Under the pieces are notes generated by a model. It was not told the origin of the DNA. It made no database searches and saw only the letters and a list, made by a program, of their open reading frames with translations. This document shows positions 15,719 through 25,004 of a stretch of DNA of 43,568 nucleotides, piece after piece (within the stretch, counting starts at the first letter, position 1; every line of letters starts with the position of its first letter). The stretch spans positions 1 to 43,568 of the forward strand of contig JAUXOG010000114.1 in NCBI GenBank assembly GCA_030682385.1, read 5' to 3'. A program made the translations under genes and the position numbers. Source of the stretch: Bacteroidota bacterium. Lineage in GTDB: Bacteria > Bacteroidota > Ignavibacteria > UBA10030 > BY39.

Positions 15719-16735
15719 ATGATAGTACTGATGAAGCATGAAGCGGTTGAACAAGATGTTCAACGCGTAGTGGAACGAATAGAAAAATTAGGTTTTAAAG
15801 CTAATGTATCGAAAGGTGTAGAGCGAACGGTTATCGGGATAATCGGTGATGAACGTTTTTTAAACAAAGACCAAATCAGTTTACTGCCGAACGTAGAAAA
15901 CATTATTCCGATTTTAAAACCATACAAATTAGCAAGTCGCGAATTTCAGCCAACTGATTCAGTGATTTCGGTTGATGGTGTTCTTGTCGGCGGGAGTGAA
16001 ATTGTGATAATGGCGGGACCCTGTTCTGTCGAGAGTGAAGAACAAATGCTTGAGTCTGCTGAAATAGTAAAGAAAGCGGGAATAAAAATATTGCGAGGCG
16101 GAGCTTTTAAACCACGAACAAGTCCGTATTCCTTTCAAGGTATGGGTAAAGAGGGTTTGAAAATTTTAGAAAAAACTAAAAGATTAACCGGCTTGAAAAT
16201 TATTACCGAGGTAATGGATACAACTGAAATTGAACTCGTGGCAGAGTATGCCGATATATTACAAGTAGGCGCACGCAATATGCAGAACACAAAATTGTTA
16301 CAGAATTTAGGGAAAATAAAAAAACCCGTTTTATTAAAAAGAAACTATTCGGCTACCCTTGCCGAATTTTTATTAAGTGCTGAATATATTCTTTCCAATG
16401 GAAATGATCAAGTAATTTTATGCGAAAGGGGAATCCGGACTTTTGTTGAATACACACGCAACACACTCGATTTGAATATCGTACCCGCGATTAAACTTTT
16501 ATCGCATCTTCCTATTATTGTTGATCCGAGTCATGGAACAGGAAGACACGATTTTATAATTCCAATGAGCCGGGCAGCATTAGCCGCCGGTGCCGATGGT
16601 TTGATAGTTGAGATGCATCCAAAACCTGAGGAGGCGACATCGGATGGCGAGCAATCACTCAAGCCCGAAAAATTATTCCAACTAATGAAGGAAGCTGATT
16701 TAATAGCCAATGCAATCGGAAGAACTTTACTCTAA
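15719..16735 (+). CDS. aroF: 3-deoxy-7-phosphoheptulonate (DAHP) synthase, type I-beta
   Basis: First step of the shikimate pathway: phosphoenolpyruvate plus erythrose 4-phosphate. 338 residues: an N-terminal ferredoxin/ACT-like regulatory domain (about 1-70, [26 protein letters not shown]), as in Thermotoga-type enzymes, then the TIM barrel with [57 protein letters not shown] and [16 protein letters not shown]. The Cys in AGPCS and the His in DPSHG are the expected metal ligands. The N-terminal domain suggests feedback control by aromatic amino acids. Distinct from the paralogous Kdo8P synthase at 2453. Confidence 0.95.
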   Translation: MIVLMKHEAVEQDVQRVVERIEKLGFKANVSKGVERTVIGIIGDERFLNKDQISLLPNVENIIPILKPYKLASREFQPTDSVISVDGVLVGGSEIVIMAGPCSVESEEQMLESAEIVKKAGIKILRGGAFKPRTSPYSFQGMGKEGLKILEKTKRLTGLKIITEVMDTTEIELVAEYADILQVGARNMQNTKLLQNLGKIKKPVLLKRNYSATLAEFLLSAEYILSNGNDQVILCERGIRTFVEYTRNTLDLNIVPAIKLLSHLPIIVDPSHGTGRHDFIIPMSRAALAAGADGLIVEMHPKPEEATSDGEQSLKPEKLFQLMKEADLIANAIGRTLL

Positions 16736-16746
16736 GATTTTTCTCT

Positions 16747-17466
16747 ATGATTAAACTCAAAAATTTGACTAAAAAGTTTGGTTCGTTTACAGCGGTCAAT
16801 AACATTAATTTGGAAATACCATCAGGACAATTTTTCGGTTTTCTGGGGCCCAACGGAGCTGGTAAAACTACAACAATAAAAATGATGACAGGACTGTATG
16901 AACCTACATCCGGTGAAATATTTCTGAACGGGTCAAGCATAAAAACAGATCCGATCGCAGCGAAAAAAAAAATCGGCTATATACCCGACCACCCTTTTTT
17001 ATACGATAAACTGACAGGCAGGGAATACCTTTTTTTTTCCGGAGGATTATTTAAAATTCCTAAAGATGAGTTAGAGATTAAAGTAGAAGGCGCTATCAAG
17101 TTGTTTGAATTGGGTAGCTGGATTGATAAACGATCGGAGAATTACTCGCAAGGAATGTCGCAGCGTTTGATCATTGCATCTTCGATGTTGCATGATCCCA
17201 AAGTAATAATCATCGACGAACCTATGGTAGGTTTAGACCCGAGAAGCGCAAGTATAGTGAAAAATGTTTTAAAGGAGAAATGCAAAACGGGAGTAGCGAT
17301 ATTTATGTCCACACATATTTTGCATGTGGCAGAAGAACTGTGCGATAGGATCGCGATTATTAAAGACGGTGAAATAATTTCAGATTTAACTATCGAAGAA
17401 TTACTAGATTCAAAAAATAAATACGACGGAAAATTAGAAAACCTATTTCTTGATTTGACCAACTGA
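16747..17466 (+). CDS. ABC transporter ATP-binding protein
   Basis: 239-residue ATPase with Walker A GPNGAGKTT (34-42), signature YSQGMSQRL, Walker B VIIIDEPMVGLDP and H-loop FMSTHILHV. The short C-terminal tail and the neighbouring large permease are typical of ABC-2 type exporters. Starts 11 bp after aroF and ends 2 bp before the permease ATG, so the two products are almost certainly one transporter. Substrate unknown. Confidence 0.92.
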   Translation: MIKLKNLTKKFGSFTAVNNINLEIPSGQFFGFLGPNGAGKTTTIKMMTGLYEPTSGEIFLNGSSIKTDPIAAKKKIGYIPDHPFLYDKLTGREYLFFSGGLFKIPKDELEIKVEGAIKLFELGSWIDKRSENYSQGMSQRLIIASSMLHDPKVIIIDEPMVGLDPRSASIVKNVLKEKCKTGVAIFMSTHILHVAEELCDRIAIIKDGEIISDLTIEELLDSKNKYDGKLENLFLDLTN

Positions 17467-17468
17467 CT

Positions 17469-19154
17469 ATGAGAGAGTTTATTCATATTTTGTGGTATAA
17501 ACTTAAATCGAATTTAAAGTTAACAGTCGATTTGAGTCTGCAGGGGATTATCAAAAACTTAGGTTCTGTCGTGCTGTACGGGGCTTTTGCAGTCGGAGCG
17601 TATGTTCTAACTTATAATATCATTGAATATCTTCTTAAAGAAGCAAAAGTCGGAATGTTCTTGCTGCATCGATTCCTTTCGATGTTGCTCTTTGTATTTT
17701 TTGTAACAGTGAATTTGGGTAACGTCATTGTATCGTACTCCACATTATATAAATCGAAAGAAATTCTTTATCTGTTCACCAAGCCGGTGTCGTTCGTGAA
17801 CATATTTATGATCAAGTTCCTCGATAATTTCTTTTACAGTTCAACAACATTATTCTTGATTGGCTTGGCAGTTATTGCCGGTTACGGAAGTTATTTTTCG
17901 ATGCCATTAGGTTTTTATTTTACTGTTCTGATCTTTATTTTCATACCGTTTATGCTGATTTCCGCGATTTTAGCGGTCTTACTCCTTTTTTTGTTAATAA
18001 AAATTGCAAGTCATATCGGCGTCGCTCCTGTTATAGCCGGATTGATTACAGGTTATGTGGGGTCAATATTTTTTTATTTCAAGTTCATAAACCCATATAA
18101 ATTAGTTAATGAAATAATGCAGTACTTTCCGCACACCGATCAGTACTTTGAAATATTTGTTCCTGCCTTTTTAAAATACTTGCCCAACCATTGGGTATCT
18201 GAATTTTTGTATTGGACAGTAAAAGGGAATTATGTCGGTGCATCTTTTTATGGCTTGATGTTAATCGCAACAGCGCTATTTTTATTTTTGATTATGTTTC
18301 TGGTCGGGCGGATGTATTATAGGAAGAGCTGGTTGGTATCGTTGGAGTTTCGTTTTTTCAAGAGAAAACAAATACAAAATAAGAATGTTATTTTTCAAAA
18401 AAACACAATTCTCCAATGTCAAACTGATGCGTTACTTAAAAAGGAGTTTTTGCAATTCTTTCGAGATCCCAGCCAATGGCTGCATCTCGTTGTTTTAGTC
18501 CTTTTAATGTTGGTATTCGGTGTGAGTGTTAGTCGTTTCGAATACAATTATGAACAACCTTTTTTGCAAAGTGTAACATACATAGTGATATATTTATTTA
18601 CGGCTTTTTTAATCGCTTCTATGGCTATCAGGTTTGTTTATCCATTGATAAGTATCGAGGCTTCGAGCTTTTGGAAAATTAAAAGCTCTCCGTTATCCAT
18701 ACAAAAATTCTATAATACAAAAATAGTATTCGTGTTTATACCGATAATTTTGTTGGGTATAATCCTCTCAATATTTTCGAATTGGTCGTTCCGCGAAGAG
18801 CAATATCTTCTCTTCTTTTCAACTTACACGATAATATTTGTAGCAGCAGCTTTAGTGATAATTAATATATCGGGGGGAAGTTTTTTTGCATCTTTCAATG
18901 AAAAAAATCCTATAAGGATTGCTTCTACGCAGGGAGCTTCTCTGATATTTTTACTGAGCCTGGTATTTTTAGTGTTCACAGCGATAATAATTTCTTCAAT
19001 AGTATTAAGATATTTTGAATACTCACACGCGAATAAAATTTTTCCTCACTCAATTATAATAAATGCAAGTCTTGCATTTGGAGGTATCTCACTTGTAATT
19101 TCGATCATCTGTTATATCGTCGGACTAAAATCTTTAAACCGTGATTTCAAATAA
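17469..19154 (+). CDS. ABC-type exporter permease
   Basis: 561 residues with roughly a dozen hydrophobic segments spread in two halves (about 25-290 and 345-555) around a charged middle loop containing KKEFLQFFRDPSQW, a pattern often seen before the second half of ABC-2-like permeases. No catalytic domain. It is twice the usual ABC-2 permease size, so one chain may supply both membrane halves. Directly follows its ATPase gene. Substrate unknown; the next gene encodes a periplasmic-binding-fold protein, but whether it serves this transporter is not clear. Confidence 0.82.
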   Translation: MREFIHILWYKLKSNLKLTVDLSLQGIIKNLGSVVLYGAFAVGAYVLTYNIIEYLLKEAKVGMFLLHRFLSMLLFVFFVTVNLGNVIVSYSTLYKSKEILYLFTKPVSFVNIFMIKFLDNFFYSSTTLFLIGLAVIAGYGSYFSMPLGFYFTVLIFIFIPFMLISAILAVLLLFLLIKIASHIGVAPVIAGLITGYVGSIFFYFKFINPYKLVNEIMQYFPHTDQYFEIFVPAFLKYLPNHWVSEFLYWTVKGNYVGASFYGLMLIATALFLFLIMFLVGRMYYRKSWLVSLEFRFFKRKQIQNKNVIFQKNTILQCQTDALLKKEFLQFFRDPSQWLHLVVLVLLMLVFGVSVSRFEYNYEQPFLQSVTYIVIYLFTAFLIASMAIRFVYPLISIEASSFWKIKSSPLSIQKFYNTKIVFVFIPIILLGIILSIFSNWSFREEQYLLFFSTYTIIFVAAALVIINISGGSFFASFNEKNPIRIASTQGASLIFLLSLVFLVFTAIIISSIVLRYFEYSHANKIFPHSIIINASLAFGGISLVISIICYIVGLKSLNRDFK

Positions 19155-19161
19155 GCGAGTT

Positions 19162-21141
19162 ATGACTAAAAGAATAATCAGAATATTTTATTTAACTTTG
19201 GTTCTCGCCCTAACCATCAGCGGGCAGCAGGTATATACATTCAATCAAGAAGCTGAAAATAAATTCGATGCTGCCGTAAAAGATTATGAAAATAAAAATT
19301 TCTTAGTATCAGTTTCTACTTTTCAAAATTTGGTGAAACTTCCTTTTCATCAACGGACGACTGCTGCTTACTTGATGCTGGCGAAGAACTATCTGAAACT
19401 CGACGAGGCGAAAAAAGCACAGAATGTTTTACAGGAATTGCTTCAAAAATACCCCGAAAGTAATTACATCGACAATTCTTACTACACATTAGGAATATCT
19501 TACATTCAGCAGGGGAACTATCAATCGGCAGTCGGATCTTTTTGCGATGCAATCGTTACGACCAATGATACTAAAATTCAAAACCGGTCGTATTTAAAAC
19601 TAATTTGGATAACGACGAATAAACTTGATGTAAAAGAAATCGACAACCTGATAGAAAAATCTAACTCAAAAAACAAACGGAATATCTTAAATATATTTCG
19701 TGCAAATAAATTATTTGTTGCCGGCGATGTGAAGAGAGCCAAATTATTGATCGAGTCGGTTTATGCCGAGGTGAAATCTACAAAACTTAAAAGTATGGCT
19801 CAATCAATTCGAAACAAAATTTATGATGGGTTCACGATTAAGATAGGTGTGTTGGTTCCGCTAATGAAAAATCATCCCCTGTCGCCGTTTCGCGAGATTG
19901 GGGAAGATGTTTTAAATGGAATAATTCTAGCCGCCGATGAATTCAATAAGCAAGCTGAAGATGAGTTCAAAATAGTGCTTGATGTTAGAGATACAGAACG
20001 CAACGTTACAAAATCGACAATTGAAACTGACGACTTAGTAAAACAGAAAGAAATTCTTGCAATTGTGGGACCTGTTTTCAGCAACATCGCACAAGCAGTG
20101 GCGTCTGTAGCACAAAAAAACAAAGTTCCAATAATTACACCGACAGCAACAGGTAACGGAATAGCTGCTATCGGTAAGTATGTTTTTCAACCGAATCCTG
20201 ATTTCGAGAGCCGCGGCAAAGCAATCGCTAATTTTGCGGTGAAAAATTTAAAGTTGATAAATTTGGCAGTGATCGCTCCGAATGAACCAACCGTTCGCAG
20301 CATCGTTGAGAAATTTATTGCAGAAACAGAAAGAGTCGGTGGTAATGTCGTATCAGTTGAATGGTACGACAAAGGAAGTTTAGATTTGAGAGAACAGTTT
20401 AAAAACTTACGCAAGCTGGGTAGCACATCTGCTGTTGAGCCGGTAGTTCCGTTTTCTTCAAAAGTAAATGCAAATAGCCGGATGCGAATTCTTGCTGCGG
20501 GGGTAAAACATCGTTTGCTCGATTCGCTCATCGAAGCCGGCGGCAGTATTCCGGTGAATAAATTGTTTGGAAAAAATGGAAAGCGCGTTGCCGATTCATT
20601 AGGATTACAGCTCGCTTATCCAAACGTGCAACCCGACAGTCTGAATCAGAGCGTAAATTCTATTCACGGTATTTTATTTCCTCTCACCTCCGCTGACGAA
20701 ATAGGTATGCTAACATCGCAGTTGAATTTCTACAACGTTAATGCACAAATTTTAGGAACGAGCGAATGGTTCGATAAAAATGAACTCGATGAACATTCAA
20801 GATATACTAATAACGCTATTTTTATATCTGAGTTTTTTATAAACGACAACGATGAACAAATTATCAGTTTTATAGCGCGTTACAAAAAGATGTTCAGAAA
20901 AGAGCCATCACGTAATTCGTATTTTGGATACGACACGATGTTGCTGTTAATCGATCAGATTGCCCGCGGCGGATTAAATCGTGAAACATTAAAAACGATG
21001 TTAGCCGATGTTTACAAATTTAAAGGATTGCATTCGAAGATTGATTTAAGTAGAAACAGAGTGAATCAGGAATTCCATATCTTGAAATATACAGATGGAA
21101 AAATTATCAAGGTTGGAGAAATAAATTGTGCTGACAAATAA
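19162..21141 (+). CDS. TPR plus periplasmic-binding-protein domain protein (LppC/LpoA-like)
   Basis: 659 residues from the ATG at 19162; an in-frame GTG at 19141 overlaps the permease gene. Signal peptide about 1-24. Residues ~30-215 form TPR-like helical pairs (AAYLMLAKNYLKLDEAKKAQNVLQELLQKYPES, YYTLGISYIQQGNYQSAVGSF). Residues ~225-655 have the Peripla_BP_6 fold: IKIGVLVPLM, EDVLNGIILAADEFN, AIVGPVFSNIAQAVASVA, PIITPTATG, FGYDTMLLLIDQIA. TPR plus this fold is the architecture of LpoA-type activators of penicillin-binding proteins, so a role in peptidoglycan synthesis is possible, as is ligand binding for the upstream ABC transporter. Neither is proven. Confidence 0.75.
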   Translation: MTKRIIRIFYLTLVLALTISGQQVYTFNQEAENKFDAAVKDYENKNFLVSVSTFQNLVKLPFHQRTTAAYLMLAKNYLKLDEAKKAQNVLQELLQKYPESNYIDNSYYTLGISYIQQGNYQSAVGSFCDAIVTTNDTKIQNRSYLKLIWITTNKLDVKEIDNLIEKSNSKNKRNILNIFRANKLFVAGDVKRAKLLIESVYAEVKSTKLKSMAQSIRNKIYDGFTIKIGVLVPLMKNHPLSPFREIGEDVLNGIILAADEFNKQAEDEFKIVLDVRDTERNVTKSTIETDDLVKQKEILAIVGPVFSNIAQAVASVAQKNKVPIITPTATGNGIAAIGKYVFQPNPDFESRGKAIANFAVKNLKLINLAVIAPNEPTVRSIVEKFIAETERVGGNVVSVEWYDKGSLDLREQFKNLRKLGSTSAVEPVVPFSSKVNANSRMRILAAGVKHRLLDSLIEAGGSIPVNKLFGKNGKRVADSLGLQLAYPNVQPDSLNQSVNSIHGILFPLTSADEIGMLTSQLNFYNVNAQILGTSEWFDKNELDEHSRYTNNAIFISEFFINDNDEQIISFIARYKKMFRKEPSRNSYFGYDTMLLLIDQIARGGLNRETLKTMLADVYKFKGLHSKIDLSRNRVNQEFHILKYTDGKIIKVGEINCADK

Positions 21142-21153
21142 TTTGGAGGAATT

Positions 21154-21879
21154 ATGCAAAACCAGAAAGTGGTTAAAATCGTCGGAGAAGAATCGAAGTA
21201 TCACACAAAGATAAAAGACTGGCCCGAATCGGAAAGGCCCAGAGAAAAAATTTTGAATAACGGAGCCGCCTCTTTATCCGATGCTGAACTGCTGGCTGTG
21301 CTTATCAGGTCGGGTTCCGGTAAAATTACAGCAGTCGATGTTGCGAAAAAAATGCTTTCCGATTTTCAAACATTAAATTCGCTTGTTGCGCGATCGATTC
21401 CTGAATTGAAAAAATATAAAGGAATCGGAAATACTAAGGCAGTTACTTTGGCAGCAGCTTTTGAATTTGGACGACGTGTTGCAGCTTCTTGGGACGAAAA
21501 AAAGTTTCGTGTTCTTACGCCGCAAGATGTTGCTGACAAATATCTTCCTGCGCTGCGTGATACCAAACAGGAAGTGTTTAAAGTATTATTGTTGGATAGT
21601 GCAAACCACTTGCTGAAGGATGTTGAAGTTACACGAGGTACACTGAATTCGTCGTTAGTCCATCCAAGAGAAGTTTTTAGAGCAGCGATTACTGAACCAG
21701 CGGCGGCAATTATTTTGCTTCATAATCACCCAAGCGGAAATCCGGAGCCAAGTGCTGATGATATTCAGATTACCAAGCAATTAGTCGAAGCAAGCAAAAT
21801 AATAGGAATTCCGGTGCACGACCATATCATATTGGGGGGTAATTCCTTTGTTAGCTTCGCAGAAAGGGGAATTTTGTAA
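21154..21879 (+). CDS. radC: RadC/MPN (JAMM) domain protein
   Basis: 241 residues. N-terminal helix-hairpin-helix region (LKKYKGIGNTKAVTLAAAFEFGRRV) and C-terminal JAB/MPN+ domain with LHNHPSGNPEPSADD, where two His and one Asp bind zinc, plus an upstream Glu (HPREVF). The DNA-repair role once given to RadC is doubtful; the family is best described as a putative metalloprotease or JAMM-fold protein of unknown substrate. Good ribosome binding site (GGAGG) 12 bp after the preceding gene, so co-transcription is likely. Confidence 0.9.
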   Translation: MQNQKVVKIVGEESKYHTKIKDWPESERPREKILNNGAASLSDAELLAVLIRSGSGKITAVDVAKKMLSDFQTLNSLVARSIPELKKYKGIGNTKAVTLAAAFEFGRRVAASWDEKKFRVLTPQDVADKYLPALRDTKQEVFKVLLLDSANHLLKDVEVTRGTLNSSLVHPREVFRAAITEPAAAIILLHNHPSGNPEPSADDIQITKQLVEASKIIGIPVHDHIILGGNSFVSFAERGIL

Positions 21880-21916
21880 TATTAAAAAAAATAATTACAT
21901 TTATCTGTGAAAACAC

Positions 21917-21945
21917 TTGACTAAAAGGTTTTATTTTCTTATAAT
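21917..21945 (+). promoter_or_regulatory. Near-consensus sigma70 promoter
   Basis: TTGACT (21917-21922), 17-bp spacer, TATAAT (21940-21945). This is the best -35/-10 match noticed in the window. Predicted start near 21952 gives a leader of about 48 nt before the lipoprotein ATG at 22000. Confidence 0.75.
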
Positions 21946-21999
21946 TAACCAAATAAATAGAACATTAATATGAACAAACAACTAAATAGGAGGAACAAC

Positions 22000-22266
22000 A
22001 TGATACTGAAAAACAGAATCGGTACTGCAATTGCAGTTCTCACTCTTTCTGCTTCGCTGTTTATAGCAGGATGCACGAGTAAACCATCGGCTGAGGAACT
22101 ACGTCAGTTGAACGATCTAAAAGCAGAAGTTACCTCTCTTGAAAAACAAATAGCCGAACAAGAACGTGTGAAGGCAAATTTGGAAAAAGAAGTAGCTGAA
22201 AAAAATGGTCAACTTAAACAGTGTCAGACAGATAAGGACGCTGTGAAGAAGGCAACTGGACAGTAA
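22000..22266 (+). CDS. Small coiled-coil outer-membrane lipoprotein (Lpp-like)
   Basis: 88 residues from the ATG at 22000, chosen because AGGAGG (21988-21993) sits directly before it; an upstream in-frame ATG at 21970 has no binding site. Signal peptide with lipobox FIAGC (Cys25 in this numbering), then a continuous charged helix (AEELRQLNDLKAEVTSLEKQ..) predicted to be a coiled coil, ending CQTDKDAVKKATGQ. Size and design recall Lpp (Braun lipoprotein), but there is no C-terminal lysine for attachment to peptidoglycan. It shares a transcript with the LysM protein downstream, which could supply cell-wall binding (inference). Confidence 0.75.
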   Translation: MILKNRIGTAIAVLTLSASLFIAGCTSKPSAEELRQLNDLKAEVTSLEKQIAEQERVKANLEKEVAEKNGQLKQCQTDKDAVKKATGQ

Positions 22267-22287
22267 TTCAAAAAAGGAGAAACTGCA

Positions 22288-23034
22288 ATGAAAACAAAAA
22301 TATTTTTGACAATAGTATTAGCATTAATGTTTTTAATTGATGCACCAAGTGTTCTTGCTCAAGAAATGACAAAAGAACAATGGCAACAAGAAATGAGTCA
22401 GTTCACTGCCAAGCGGAATGATCTGAAATCGAAATTAGATAAATTAAATGGCGACATCAAAAATTTACAAGATCAATCTAAGAAGTTGGACGGTGATCTC
22501 GTAGCCTGTAATGATGAACTTTTAACATTATTAGGAATTACTCAAGCTGAATACGATGCGTTTATAAGTGAACTGAATGGTTACGAATCGCGTGTGAACG
22601 AACTAATGCGGCTATCGGATGAAGAGCTTCTGAAATATCGTGATGAAATTCTTAAGATGAACGGTCGTGTTAATGAGATGGCAAAACATAAGATGGCATT
22701 AATTCCACGAATAAATGATCGGCTCAAAAAATTGCAAGACAATATTGCCAGCTTAATGAAAACTTTGGATAAATCGAAAACTTATACAGTCGGAACTTGG
22801 GCAAAAGACCGCGATTGCTTATGGAACATCGCTAAGAAAAAAGATACTTACAACAATGCCTGGATGTGGCCCAAAATCTGGCAAGGTAATAAGGATAAAA
22901 TTAAAAACCCGGATATCATAAAACCAAAATGGGTTCTTAAAATTCCAGCCGGAACTGAGCTAACAAAAGAAGAAAAATCTGCCGCCAATTCTTACTACAA
23001 GAAAAAGGCAGAAGCTGCAGCTCCAGTCCAATAA
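22288..23034 (+). CDS. Secreted coiled-coil protein with C-terminal LysM-like domain
   Basis: 248 residues. Signal peptide 1-24 (ends VLAQE), long coiled coil about 26-165 (KRNDLKSKLDKLNGDIKNLQDQSKKL..), then a LysM-type module about 170-225: YTVGTWAKDRDCLWNIAKKK, NAWMWPKIWQGNKDKIKNPD and IIKPKWVLKIP. LysM binds N-acetylglucosamine-containing glycans such as peptidoglycan. The Lys/Ala-rich tail may be flexible. AAGGAG before the ATG. It ends just before a strong terminator, so it and the lipoprotein form a two-gene unit. Confidence 0.8.
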   Translation: MKTKIFLTIVLALMFLIDAPSVLAQEMTKEQWQQEMSQFTAKRNDLKSKLDKLNGDIKNLQDQSKKLDGDLVACNDELLTLLGITQAEYDAFISELNGYESRVNELMRLSDEELLKYRDEILKMNGRVNEMAKHKMALIPRINDRLKKLQDNIASLMKTLDKSKTYTVGTWAKDRDCLWNIAKKKDTYNNAWMWPKIWQGNKDKIKNPDIIKPKWVLKIPAGTELTKEEKSAANSYYKKKAEAAAPVQ

Positions 23035-23080
23035 ATAGCGATATTCTTTTTAGATTTGTTAAGAAGCTTTATTATATCAA

Positions 23081-23121
23081 CAAGCCCTTTTCTGCTAAGG
23101 TAGGAAGGGCTTGTTTTTTTT
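23081..23121 (+). terminator. Rho-independent terminator after the LysM gene
   Basis: Perfect 9-bp stem CAAGCCCTT (23081-23089) / AAGGGCTTG (23105-23113), directly followed by eight T. It closes the unit that starts at the promoter at 21917. Confidence 0.9.
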
Positions 23122-23151
23122 CAAATAACAATTTAAAGGTAAGCGATTTCG

Positions 23152-24144
23152 TTGGTTGATAAAAAAATAAAAGCTGAAGGCGTAGAAATGTTTGGACTTC
23201 TCGGTTTGAACGATGCTAACCTTCAGCTTATTGAAAACAGATTCGATGCTAATATCGTCGTTCGGGGAGATATTATAATTCTTAAGGGGGACGAGTATCA
23301 AGTAGAACAACTTGAAAAAATTTTTAAAGAACTAATTTATATACTAAGTAAAAACGGAACTCTTTCTACAAACGACGTGGAGACAGTTATCGATTTGGTT
23401 TTAGTGAATGGTGAGGCAGCACTTCCTAAATCAATCACACAACAATTTTCCGACGCCGACATCGATTCTGCCGTATTATATACCCGTAACGGGATAATCA
23501 AAGCACGTACGCAAGGACAAAGAGAATACATCCGGCAAATTCAAAAAAATGATATTATTTTTGCCATCGGTCCGGCGGGAACGGGCAAAACTTATCTTGC
23601 AGTCGCTGCGGCTGTCGCTGCCTTGAAGAACCGTGAAATTATGAAAATCATCCTTGCCCGTCCTGCAGTAGAAGCGGGTGAGAGTTTAGGCTTTTTACCG
23701 GGAGACCTCAAGGAGAAAGTCGATCCGTACTTACGTCCGCTTTACGATGCACTCGACGATATGATTCCACCGGAAAAACTGAAGAGTTACGTCGAGAAGC
23801 GTGTAATAGAAGTTGTACCGTTGGCTTATATGCGCGGACGAACGCTGAACAATGCTTTTGTAATCCTCGATGAAGCTCAAAATGCTACAGGTATGCAGAT
23901 GAAAATGTTTCTTACCCGTCTCGGTGTTAATTCAAAAGCAATTATCACCGGGGATATTACACAAATTGACCTGCCTTCGAAGACAGTTTCCGGTTTAGTG
24001 CAAATCCGAGAAGTTCTTCGGGAAATACCAGGCGTTAATTTCTGTTATTTCGATCGTAACGATGTTGTTCGGCATAAGTTAGTAAAAGATATTATAGATG
24101 CATACGATAAATACAGAAATAACGGCAAGTCGGAAACACAATAA
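23152..24144 (+). CDS. PhoH-family ATPase
   Basis: 330-residue P-loop ATPase of the PhoH/YbeZ type: Walker A GPAGTGKTYLAV, then RPAVEAGESLGFLPGDLKEKVDPYLRPLYDAL, Walker B FVILDEAQNAT and GDITQIDLP. The N-terminal region (KIKAEGVEMFGLLGLNDANLQLIENRF..VVRGD) is the RNA-binding-like strand region of the family; keeping it whole favours the TTG start at 23152, though an ATG at 23188 also has a plausible binding site. Proteins of this family often act with YbeY in RNA metabolism; no ybeY is seen nearby. It ends one base before the convergent mazG stop. Confidence 0.9.
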   Translation: MVDKKIKAEGVEMFGLLGLNDANLQLIENRFDANIVVRGDIIILKGDEYQVEQLEKIFKELIYILSKNGTLSTNDVETVIDLVLVNGEAALPKSITQQFSDADIDSAVLYTRNGIIKARTQGQREYIRQIQKNDIIFAIGPAGTGKTYLAVAAAVAALKNREIMKIILARPAVEAGESLGFLPGDLKEKVDPYLRPLYDALDDMIPPEKLKSYVEKRVIEVVPLAYMRGRTLNNAFVILDEAQNATGMQMKMFLTRLGVNSKAIITGDITQIDLPSKTVSGLVQIREVLREIPGVNFCYFDRNDVVRHKLVKDIIDAYDKYRNNGKSETQ

Positions 24145-24912
24145 TCAATCTTCTGATATTTGTAATTTTTTTGCTTCATCCCATAGTTTATCCATCTCTT
24201 CCAATGAAGAAGAATGAATATCTTTTCCCATCTCCTTTAGCCGCTTCTCAATATAATTGAAACGTGTAATAAATTTTTCTACAGTATGTCGTAAAGCGAT
24301 TTCGGGATTTACATTTATGAAGCGCGAATAATTTACCATCGCAAATAACAAATCACCGAATTCAGCTTCAACTTCAGCTTGCACACCCGACTCAATTGCT
24401 CTATGCAACTCGTGCATTTCCTCATCAACTTTTTTCCAGGCATCTTCCTTCTTTTCCCAATCGAAACCGACTTTTGATGCTTTATCCTGCAAACGATGTG
24501 CACGCAGAAGAGCGGGTAGTTCTTTTGGCACCCCCTCGATAACAGAATTCCTTCCTTCGCTCAATTTCGATTTTTCCCAGTTTGAAATTACCTGTTTCGA
24601 GCCGCGTACTTTTGTGTCGCCAAAAACATGCGGATGACGACGAATAAGTTTTTCGGTTATATCATCTACTATTTGTTTGAGTGTGAACTCATTTGATTGC
24701 TCAGCTATAGATGCATGGAAAACTACGTGTAAAAGTAAATCGCCTAATTCGTGTCGCAGATGTTCTAAATTGTTATTATCGATGGCTTCGAGCACCTCGT
24801 AGGTTTCCTCAATCAGACTATGGCGAATCGAGGTATGGGTTTGCTCGCGATCCCAGGGGCATTCACGCCGTAAGTGGTGGACAATTTCTATAAATTTATC
24901 AAATTCTTTCAA
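24145..24912 (-). CDS. mazG: Nucleoside triphosphate pyrophosphohydrolase
   Basis: Hydrolyses (d)NTPs to monophosphates and pyrophosphate, a house-cleaning enzyme. 255 residues with two all-alpha MazG repeats: ECPWDREQTHTSIRHSLIEETYEVLEAI..HELGDLLLHVVFHA in the first half, and EKKEDAWKKVDEEMHELHRAIE..EFGDLLFAMVNYSRF in the second. Both have the ExxE..ExxD-type magnesium-binding pattern. The gene diverges from the response regulator at 25005 and converges on phoH. Confidence 0.94.
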   Translation of the reverse strand: MKEFDKFIEIVHHLRRECPWDREQTHTSIRHSLIEETYEVLEAIDNNNLEHLRHELGDLLLHVVFHASIAEQSNEFTLKQIVDDITEKLIRRHPHVFGDTKVRGSKQVISNWEKSKLSEGRNSVIEGVPKELPALLRAHRLQDKASKVGFDWEKKEDAWKKVDEEMHELHRAIESGVQAEVEAEFGDLLFAMVNYSRFINVNPEIALRHTVEKFITRFNYIEKRLKEMGKDIHSSSLEEMDKLWDEAKKLQISED

Positions 24913-24967
24913 TTGTGGGTTCCATTTTTTTTAGATAATACAGAAAACTCTTCATAAAAACAATAAC

Positions 24968-24996
24968 TTGATTTTATAAATATGTTTATCTATATT
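24968..24996 (+). promoter_or_regulatory. Candidate sigma70-type promoter for the response regulator gene
   Basis: TTGATT (24968-24973), 17-bp spacer, TATATT (24991-24996). Transcription would start near 25003, only about 2 nt before the ATG at 25005, implying a leaderless mRNA if both calls are right. Confidence 0.45.
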
Positions 24997-25004
24997 CTTA
25001 CAGA

